Shown here piece by piece: positions 57,917 through 64,000 of a stretch of DNA of 64,000 bases; position 1 is the stretch's first letter, and each line of letters begins with the position of its first letter. The stretch is from Planctomycetaceae bacterium. GTDB lineage: Bacteria > Planctomycetota > Planctomycetia > Planctomycetales > Planctomycetaceae. The stretch lies in contig CP051247.1 of NCBI GenBank assembly GCA_017795105.1, positions 1,736,001 to 1,800,000 of the forward strand, in the 5' to 3' direction. Made by a program: the position numbers and the translations under genes. The notes beneath the pieces were generated by a model. It searched no databases and was not told the origin of the DNA. It saw only the letters and a program-made list of their open reading frames with translations.

Positions 57917-60520
57917 ATGAAATCGCTGAATATTCTCGCCCTCTTTACGGCTCTGTTTCTGGCGGCTGCCCCGGCCTCCGCAGCCGAGCTTGAGCTGAAG
58001 CAGGGAGACAAGATCGTCCTCATCGGCAACACGCTGATTGAGCGGATGCAGTACTTCAATCACTTCGAGACTGCCCTGCACGACCGGTTTCCGGAGCATG
58101 AGCTGGTCGTCCGCAACCTGGGCTGGTCGGCTGATGAACTCAAATTGCGGCCCCGTTCGCAGGACTTCAACGATCACGGGCATACGCTCGAAGATCACCA
58201 GCCGGATGTCATCATCGCCGGATTCGGCCTGAATGAATCGTTCGCCGGAAAGGCCGGGCTGGAGAAGTTCAAGAACGATCTCCGCAGCGAAATCAAGACG
58301 TGGACGACAACAAAGTATAACGGAGAGACCGCTCCCCGCGTGCTGCTCTTTTCGCCGATCGCCAGTGAGAATCTCCCCGAGCGGAAGATGATGATCGGAG
58401 ATCGGAACAACGAGAACATCGAGCTGTACACAAACGCGATGAAGGAAGTGGCCGAGGAGACCGGCGTCGGGTTTCTCGACTTGTATCGTCCGTCGCGGCG
58501 GCTGATGAATGCGTCAGAAGAACCGCTCACCTTCAACGGTGTGCACCTGACCGATGGTGGCTATAAGAAGCTGTCCCCCATCATGATCGACCGTATCTTC
58601 GGCAAGAGCGAGACGAAGTCGAAGATCGATCTCGAAGCTCTGCACGCAGCCGTGGCCGAGAAGAGTCTGCAGCACTGGTACGACTATCGGGCCGTGAATG
58701 GCTTCTACATTTATGGCGGACGTAAGAAGCCGTTCGGCGTGGTTAACTTTCCGGCGGAGTTCGAAAAGCTTCGCAATATGGTCGCCGTACGCGATGCCCG
58801 CATTCACAAGATCGCCCAGGGCGAATCAGTTCCCGACAAGATCGACGACAGCGGCACCGGCGAGTTTGTCGATGTCGAAACGAACATCACCTTCGATCTC
58901 GAAATCACCTCCCCCGAGGCCTCACTGAAGACCTTTAAAATGCCGGACGGATTCGAAGCGAACCTGTTCGCCTCGGAAGTGGAGTTCCCGGATCTGCAGA
59001 ACCCCTGCAAATTCACCTTCGATGGTCAAGGCCGGCTGTGGGTCTGCACGATGCCGTCCTATCCGATGTATCTGCCCGGCAAGCCGGTTGACGACAAGAT
59101 TCTGATTCTCGAAGACACCGACGGCGACGGCAAAGCCGACAAGCAGACGATCTTCGCCGACGGACTGCATCTGCCGACCGGATTCGAACTCGGTGATGGC
59201 GGGGTGTATATCGCCCAGCAGCCGAACCTTGTCTTTCTGAAAGATACCGATGGGGATGATAAGGCCGATGTGAAGCAGATAGTTCTGCACGGCTTCGACT
59301 CGGCCGACTCTCACCATTCGATCTCCGCCTTCACCTGGGGACCGGATGGAGCCCTCTACTTTCAAGAAGGAACGTTCCATCACACGCAGGTCGAAACCCC
59401 GTACGGCCCGGAACGCTGCGTGAATGCCGGCGTTTACCGTTATGAGCCGAAGACGGAGAAGTTCGAGACGTTCATCTCCTACAACTTCGCCAACCCCTGG
59501 GGGCACACTTTTGATCAGTGGGGCCAGAACTTTGTCGCGGATGCCTCTCCGGGTGCGAACTACGTTGGAGCCGCCTTCTCCGGACAGGTCGACTATCCCG
59601 ACAAACACGGACGATTGAAGCAGTTTCTGGTCAAGCAGTGGCGTCCGACGTGCGGCTGCGAATTCGTTTCGAGTCGAAACTTCCCGAAAGAGATGCAGGG
59701 CGACTATCTGCTCAACAACTGCATCGGCTTCCAGGGAACGCTCGAGTACCGGATGAAAGACGAAGGCTCCGGCTTCCACGCCGATCCTGTCGAACCGCTG
59801 CTGCAGTCTTCGGACCGCAACTTCCGCCCGGTCGACCTGCAGTTCGGACCGGATGGAGCCCTGTATGTTCTCGACTGGTTCAATCCACTGGTCGGCCACA
59901 TGCAGCACTCGGTGCGCGACCCGAACCGCGACTCTCAGCACGGCCGCGTGTGGCGCATTCGCCACAAATCGAAGCCACTCGTCACGCCGATGGTGGTCAG
60001 CGGCAGGCCAGTTCCAGAACTGCTTGAAAACCTCAACACCTACGAAGAGCGGGACCGCTATCGTATTCGCCGCGAACTGCGAAACGGCGAGACCGAGGAA
60101 GTCATTGCTCACGTTCATAACTGGCTGAAGGGGCTCGACCCGAATGCCGAATCGTTCGCCCGGCTGCAGCTGGAGGGGCTCTGGATTCACCAGCAGCACG
60201 ATGTGGTCGACGAATCGCTGCTCAAGACGGTCCTGCAGTCGAAGGATCCTCGAGCCCGAGCCGCGGCGACTCGCGTCCTCAGCTACTGGCGGGACCGCGT
60301 CGAAAACCCGCTCGCTCTGCTCGAAGCCAGCATCAACGACGAGCACCCTCGCGTGCGACTGGAAGCCGTGCGGGCTCTGAGCTACTTCAAAGGGGACGAC
60401 ATCCTCCCGGCTCTCGAACTGGCTGCCGAATCGCTGATCCACGAACAGGACGACTATCTCGAGTACACCCTGAACGAAACCATGGGAACGCTCGACAAAC
60501 GCCTGAACGCCGGCAAGTAA
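57917..60520 (+). CDS. SGNH-hydrolase plus PVC-type propeller/HEAT protein
   Basis: 867 residues from the ATG at 57917. A signal peptide (MKSLNILALFTALFLAAAPASAAE) is followed by a SGNH/GDSL-like domain (QGDKIVLIGNTLIERMQYFNHFETAL with Asn where GDSL enzymes have Asp-Ser, VRNLGWSADELKLR, IIAGFGLNES, FNGVHLTDGGY with the His). From ~350 a membrane-bound-dehydrogenase-type propeller (TIGR02604-like: MPDGFEANLFASEVEFPDLQNPCKFTFDGQGRLWVCTMPSYP, ILEDTDGDGKADKQTIFADGLHLPTGFE). The C-terminal ~180 residues are HEAT-like. The C-terminal CxxCH haem domain usual in this family is missing, so it probably does not transfer electrons itself. Confidence 0.92.
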   Translation: MKSLNILALFTALFLAAAPASAAELELKQGDKIVLIGNTLIERMQYFNHFETALHDRFPEHELVVRNLGWSADELKLRPRSQDFNDHGHTLEDHQPDVIIAGFGLNESFAGKAGLEKFKNDLRSEIKTWTTTKYNGETAPRVLLFSPIASENLPERKMMIGDRNNENIELYTNAMKEVAEETGVGFLDLYRPSRRLMNASEEPLTFNGVHLTDGGYKKLSPIMIDRIFGKSETKSKIDLEALHAAVAEKSLQHWYDYRAVNGFYIYGGRKKPFGVVNFPAEFEKLRNMVAVRDARIHKIAQGESVPDKIDDSGTGEFVDVETNITFDLEITSPEASLKTFKMPDGFEANLFASEVEFPDLQNPCKFTFDGQGRLWVCTMPSYPMYLPGKPVDDKILILEDTDGDGKADKQTIFADGLHLPTGFELGDGGVYIAQQPNLVFLKDTDGDDKADVKQIVLHGFDSADSHHSISAFTWGPDGALYFQEGTFHHTQVETPYGPERCVNAGVYRYEPKTEKFETFISYNFANPWGHTFDQWGQNFVADASPGANYVGAAFSGQVDYPDKHGRLKQFLVKQWRPTCGCEFVSSRNFPKEMQGDYLLNNCIGFQGTLEYRMKDEGSGFHADPVEPLLQSSDRNFRPVDLQFGPDGALYVLDWFNPLVGHMQHSVRDPNRDSQHGRVWRIRHKSKPLVTPMVVSGRPVPELLENLNTYEERDRYRIRRELRNGETEEVIAHVHNWLKGLDPNAESFARLQLEGLWIHQQHDVVDESLLKTVLQSKDPRARAAATRVLSYWRDRVENPLALLEASINDEHPRVRLEAVRALSYFKGDDILPALELAAESLIHEQDDYLEYTLNETMGTLDKRLNAGK

Positions 60521-60545
60521 TCGGGACAGACAGCACCGACATCTC

Positions 60546-60575
60546 AACGGCAGTGGATTCGTTTCCACTGCCGTT
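60546..60575 (+). terminator. Rho-independent terminator of the SGNH/propeller gene
   Basis: AACGGCAGTGGA, TTCGTT, TCCACTGCCGTT then TGTTCTATT; 26 bases after the stop. Confidence 0.8.
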
Positions 60576-60578
60576 GTT

Positions 60579-61057
60579 CTATTCTGTAACGTGTAGTTCG
60601 TACGACACGCCGAATCATCGATCTAAAGTCGGACAGTGGCGAGGTTCTGTCAGACTAAAGCAACGCGACCGCCATGATGTGGGACGCCCATTCCCCGTCC
60701 GCACAGCGGCCCCTACTCCAGTGGACCACGCCGGCCAAGACTGAAAATTCCAACCCGAAGCGTGAGCGAGGGAAATCGGCGTCGCTTGCACAACCGGCCC
60801 TCGCTGACGCTTCGGGTTAAGATGTCGTATGAGCCCCGTTTCCGAGCTCGACTCCGGTCCGACGTCTTGTAGTCGTCACCGGCCGCTGGCCGAGGCTGCG
60901 ATCAATTCGGGCATCTCTGCCAGTCGATTGGTCAGCTTATGGGCCGAAAACACGGCAAAACCGCTGAAAAACCGCTTTTTCCCGGTTCGGACTGGGATTT
61001 GCAAAAGTTGCATCCGTCATCTCTGTCCAATTCTTATTCTTGAAAGGACACGTCGCT
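60579..61057. other. 478-base gap, no gene, contains a dispersed inverted repeat
   Basis: It contains the family E element (60752-60818). The part 60830-61057 probably includes the promoter of the DUF1559 gene; no convincing -35/-10 pair was found. Confidence 0.5.
60752..60818. repeat. 67-base inverted repeat, family E
   Basis: AACCCGAAGCGTGAGCGAGG and CCTCGCTGACGCTTCGGGTT are inverted 21-base arms with one mismatch, separated by 25 bases. The motif is of the kind I recall from many planctomycete intergenic regions. Confidence 0.8.
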
Positions 61058-62083
61058 ATGAAGTTTTCGCGAAGAGGGTTTACGCTGATCGAGCTTCTTG
61101 TTGTGATCGCGATTATCGCCATTCTGGTAGCCCTGTTACTGCCAGCCGTCCAGCAAGCTCGTGAAGCCGCCCGTCGCAGCAGCTGCAAGAACAACCTGAA
61201 ACAGATCGGCCTGGCACTCCACAATTACCACGATACCTTCAACGTCTTCCCGTACAGCACCTCAGCAGACGGCTCCATCACCGCAAACAGTTCCGCAAAC
61301 ACGGCCAACTCCACAGGGTTTACGTTGAATCATCGAGGCTGGGTCGGATTGCTGCCCTATCTGGAAGAATCGGCTCTCTTCGACAGGTTCGATCCGCTCT
61401 ACCCGGCCGGAGCCCACCGGCGTTCGGGCGGCACCGCTCCGGCAGCTCTCGTCCAGCCGGAAGCGACGATCGCCAGCAGTGGAAACGCGGAGGTCGTCAG
61501 CACGCTGATCGATACGCTCCTGTGCCCCTCCGACAGTGGTAACAATCGCTACACCGGCACCTCGGCCAGCTACGCGGTTTATCCGACGGCCAATGCCGAT
61601 GGCTACCCCGGAGCGAAAACAAACTACGACTTTTCCGTCGGCCGCTACAGCAGCAGCACAACCGTCTGGTCCTCGTGGGGACTCTCGACTCGCCGGATGT
61701 TCGGCCTCTACTCGGCCTGCCGGATGCGGGATGTGAAGGACGGAACAAGCAATACGGTGATGGTCGCCGAAACGACGCTCGATGTGAAGAACGGCGTTGG
61801 ACAGACGTGGGGCTATGCCAAGTGGGTCGGGAACGGTGTCGATCTGGCGTCTTCAAGTGGCATCAACGACTTCAGCATTTGCTGCAGCTGGACCACTCCG
61901 CCGAACCAGAACGACTCCAAGACACAGCTGAAAGACTGGGGACTGGTCGGCAGCCTTCATAAAGGAGGAGCCCAGGCTGTTCTCGCCGACGGTTCTGTTC
62001 GCTTCCTGAGCGAGAACATGTCGGCATCGACCCGGGTCAATCTCGCCTACATGGCTGATGGACAGATTCTCGGCGAACTCTGA
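61058..62083 (+). CDS. DUF1559 type IV pilin-like protein
   Basis: 341 residues from the ATG at 61058, with AAAGGA upstream. It has the class III signal: short basic leader then GFTLIELLVVIAIIAILVALLLPAVQQAREAARRSSC, the prepilin peptidase site being RRG|FTLIE. The DUF1559 domain follows (NNLKQIGLALHNYHDTFNVFPYSTSADGS ... SNTVMVAETTLDVKNG), ending in the C-terminal motif GGAQAVLADGSVRFLSENM (H-X9-DG-type). These proteins are abundant in planctomycetes and form pseudopili or cell-surface fibres; their exact function is unknown. A closely similar copy begins at 63222. Confidence 0.95.
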   Translation: MKFSRRGFTLIELLVVIAIIAILVALLLPAVQQAREAARRSSCKNNLKQIGLALHNYHDTFNVFPYSTSADGSITANSSANTANSTGFTLNHRGWVGLLPYLEESALFDRFDPLYPAGAHRRSGGTAPAALVQPEATIASSGNAEVVSTLIDTLLCPSDSGNNRYTGTSASYAVYPTANADGYPGAKTNYDFSVGRYSSSTTVWSSWGLSTRRMFGLYSACRMRDVKDGTSNTVMVAETTLDVKNGVGQTWGYAKWVGNGVDLASSSGINDFSICCSWTTPPNQNDSKTQLKDWGLVGSLHKGGAQAVLADGSVRFLSENMSASTRVNLAYMADGQILGEL

Positions 62084-62185
62084 GTCGCCGCGAAGACGTT
62101 TTCTACCGAATCTCACCCGGCAAGGCAGGCAGGGGGGAAGCAATTCGCCCCTGCCGTCCTGCACAGCGATTTCAGGATTTCACTG

Positions 62186-62656
62186 ATGCAGAACCGAATT
62201 ACATACGCTGCGTTCTGGAGGACCGGTCTTCTCTGCAGCCTGTTCCTGATGGCCGGCTGCAGCGGTGGCGGCGATGAAGCCGAGGTCTCCCTGCTGCCAG
62301 TCTCCGGGACGATTATGGCCGACGGTCAACCTCTGGCTGACGTGGCAATTACGTTTGCTCCCGACGGCGATCAGATTGGAAAGCCGGCTTACGGACGAAC
62401 CGACGCATCCGGCAAATACGAGCTCGCCTTTTCCGATGGCCGCATGGGCTGTCCGCCTGGAAGCTACCGCGTCATCATCTCGAAGTTCGCTCAACCCGAT
62501 GGCTCGGCGTTCCCACCAGACGTGCCGCCCGAAGAGCAGACCGCGATCGGCATCGAACACATTCCCCCCCAGTACAGCGACCCGACCAGGACAAAGCTTC
62601 TCGCTGAAGTCACTCCGCAAGGAGGCGAGTTCCCCTTCGAGATCAGCATGAAGTAG
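62186..62656 (+). CDS. DUF1559-associated carboxypeptidase-regulatory-like lipoprotein
   Basis: 156 residues with a lipoprotein signal (LLCSLFLMAGC, lipidated Cys at about residue 24). The mature part is a transthyretin-like / carboxypeptidase regulatory domain: LLPVSGTIMADGQPLADVAITFAPDGDQ, YGRTDASGKYELAF, PPGSYRVIISKFA. Lipoproteins of this kind follow DUF1559 genes in many planctomycetes, so it is probably exported with the pilin-like protein. It starts 102 bases after the DUF1559 stop. Confidence 0.92.
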   Translation: MQNRITYAAFWRTGLLCSLFLMAGCSGGGDEAEVSLLPVSGTIMADGQPLADVAITFAPDGDQIGKPAYGRTDASGKYELAFSDGRMGCPPGSYRVIISKFAQPDGSAFPPDVPPEEQTAIGIEHIPPQYSDPTRTKLLAEVTPQGGEFPFEISMK

Positions 62657-63221
62657 AGTCCACTGGAGTAGCTATCTTCGGCAGCGGCTCATCGCTGCAA
62701 TGAAGCCCGCAGCCCGCTCAACGCATCGCTTTCATGTTGCGTTGAAATTCGCGGACGCTCATCAGTAATCGCGCCGTTCAACGAGAATGCATGACCGTTC
62801 TCGTCGAACGGCGTATGCTTTTTCCTTCGCACTCCCCGGCAGCCGATGCCCGGAGCCATCGCGCCAGTCGACTTCGGTCCAAAACCGGACTCAGGAGTCT
62901 TCGCCACAACACATAAAAACATGCCTACATGTTTGAAAAATATTAAGAAAGCATGTACTCTACCAGAGCAATAACTGCAGTGGACTCTTCTGTCTGCTGG
63001 GAAAATTGTATCGCTGCATCTATTGCGATGTTTCGATAAACGTGTTTCCATCCCATTCGTGCATTTAACCTCAGGCATTCCCGTTGGCAAATTTGCCTTC
63101 GGAATCTCATAGCGGCGCTGATTTCCTTAGAACGCGATTCTCGCGTATTCAAACTCGGATTCGCGAAGCGTTTTGAGGCATTACCTGTTTTCTTAGGTTT
63201 TATTGAAAGGCACGGGCTCCC
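62657..63221. other. 565-base gap, no gene, AT-rich towards the end
   Basis: It contains the hairpin above. Positions 62930-63200 are distinctly AT-richer than the rest of the window and probably carry the promoter of the second DUF1559 gene. A minus-strand open frame (62689-63090) has no protein character. Confidence 0.5.
62772..62813 (+). terminator. Long hairpin after the lipoprotein gene
   Basis: CGCCGTTCAACGAGAA and TTCTCGTCGAACGGCG are 16-base inverted arms with one mismatch around a ten-base loop, followed by TATGCTTTTTCC. It lies about 115 bases after the stop, which is far for a terminator. Alternatively it is another dispersed hairpin. Confidence 0.45.
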
Positions 63222-64000
63222 ATGAGGACGTCACGACGAGGATTCACGCTGATCGAGCTATTGGTTGTGATCGCAATTATCGCTATTCTGGTTGCCCTGT
63301 TGCTTCCGGCTGTTCAGCAGGCTCGGGAAGCCGCCCGCCGCAGCTCCTGTAAGAACAATCTCAAGCAGATCGGGCTGGCTCTCCACAACTACCACGACAC
63401 GCACAACGTCCTGCCTTACAGCACTTCGGCAGATGGGGCCGTCACCTCGAACAACTCCGCGAACACGGCAAATTCCACCGGGTTTACCCTGAATCACCGC
63501 GGGTGGCTCGGGTTATTGCCATACCTTGAGCAACCGGCTTTGTTCGATCGGTTCGACAGCGCCTTCCCGACGGGATCCTATGTCCGTTCCGGAAGCGGCA
63601 CGACTCCTTCACCACTGGTCCAGCCGGCGGCGACAATCGCTTCAAGCGGCAATGCCGAAGTGGTCAGCACGCTGGTCTCGACACTGCTTTGCCCTTCGGA
63701 CAACGGTCGCAACCGTTATCAGGGTGGCTCCGCACACTACGCGGTCTACCCCGGTGCAGCCGCGGCGGGACATGAAGGGGCCAAAACCAACTACGACTTC
63801 TCAGTTGGCCGTTACAGTTCCAGCACGACAGCCTGGTCGGCGTGGGGACTGACAACCCGCCGAATGTTCGGAGTCTACTCCGCCTGCAAATTCCGAGACA
63901 TCTCCGACGGAACCAGCAACACGGTGATGGTCGCGGAAACTACGCTCGACGTGAAGAACGGCGTCGGACAAACGTGGGGCTACTCGAAGTGGGTCGGCAA
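63222..64000 (+). CDS. DUF1559 type IV pilin-like protein, second copy (3' partial)
   Basis: The frame starts at the ATG 63222 (TGAAAGG upstream) and is open to the window end (about 259 codons seen). It repeats the layout of the 61058 protein: RRGFTLIELLVVIAIIAILVA signal, NNLKQIGLALHNYHDTHNVLPY, STSADGAVTSNNSANTANSTGFTLNHRGWLGLLPYLE, TLLCPSDNGRNRYQGGSAHYAVYPG and SNTVMVAETTLDVKNGVGQTWGY. The two are very similar through most of their length and differ mainly in the 'YPTANADGYPG'/'YPGAAAAGHEG' region, so they arose by recent duplication. The C terminus is outside the window. Confidence 0.95.
   Translation, partial: MRTSRRGFTLIELLVVIAIIAILVALLLPAVQQAREAARRSSCKNNLKQIGLALHNYHDTHNVLPYSTSADGAVTSNNSANTANSTGFTLNHRGWLGLLPYLEQPALFDRFDSAFPTGSYVRSGSGTTPSPLVQPAATIASSGNAEVVSTLVSTLLCPSDNGRNRYQGGSAHYAVYPGAAAAGHEGAKTNYDFSVGRYSSSTTAWSAWGLTTRRMFGVYSACKFRDISDGTSNTVMVAETTLDVKNGVGQTWGYSKWVG

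Noticed and set aside
62689..63090. 133-codon minus-strand ORF in the DUF1559 gap
   Set aside because: AT-rich, no motif, covers a long hairpin.

Overview
The window looks like a chromosomal segment of a planctomycete (Planctomycetota, probably Planctomycetales). The markers are family-level: a DUF1592 cytochrome / DUF1552 pair, two DUF1559 pilin-like proteins with the lipoprotein that usually goes with them, a 'planctomycete cytochrome C' type haem motif, a SGNH/PVC-type propeller protein, an LEPR-XLL-like N-terminal motif, many PQQ-like propellers and small zinc-ribbon membrane proteins. Base composition is moderately GC rich, with strong G/C preference at third codon positions. Genes lie on both strands in short operons. 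No rRNA, tRNA, CRISPR array, prophage or complete IS element was recognised.

Layout. 1-9 kb: end of a YpfJ-type zinc peptidase, a probably frameshifted small secreted protein, a conserved hypothetical protein, a secreted propeller, the DUF1592-DUF1552 operon, a serine beta-lactamase-like hydrolase overlapping a TRIC channel gene. 9-12 kb: an ABC ATPase overlapping an unusual ABC-2 permease/CPBP protease fusion. 12-17.4 kb: a repeat array, an ICMT-like methyltransferase, a VIT1/CCC1 transporter, and a divergent Gfo/Idh oxidoreductase / ROK regulator pair followed by a TauD/SyrP-like dioxygenase. 17.4-24 kb: a Cys/Tyr-rich secreted protein, an APH-like kinase, a family-2 glycosyltransferase, a PAP2 phosphatase and an HD-GYP-like protein. 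24-31 kb: a run of minus-strand genes (propeller, zinc ribbon, molybdopterin-domain fragment, M16 homologue without its zinc ligands, HEAT-like protein) and a histone-deacetylase-like amidohydrolase. 31-41 kb: a 1514-residue propeller/TPR protein, small hypotheticals, a HELYH metallopeptidase, a proline/tyrosine-rich lipoprotein and an MFS transporter. 41-45 kb: a REP-associated tyrosine transposase (RAYT) bracketed by its probable REPIN elements, a three-zinc-ribbon membrane protein and a decayed cassette. 45-64 kb: a very large alpha-2-macroglobulin, a NYN/LOTUS protein, a small charged protein, a CAP plus FG-GAP surface protein, two abutting gene remnants, a SGNH plus propeller protein and the DUF1559 cluster, which runs off the end.

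The most distinctive feature is the density of short dispersed palindromic elements. At least six families sit in the intergenic gaps, usually just after stop codons. One family flanks the RAYT gene directly on both sides in the same orientation, and its copies keep hairpin pairing while changing sequence, or lose hairpins precisely. Three families are stacked head to tail near 28 kb. One family provides the stop codon of the ABC/CPBP fusion. Another bounds a decayed two-gene cassette in inverted orientation.
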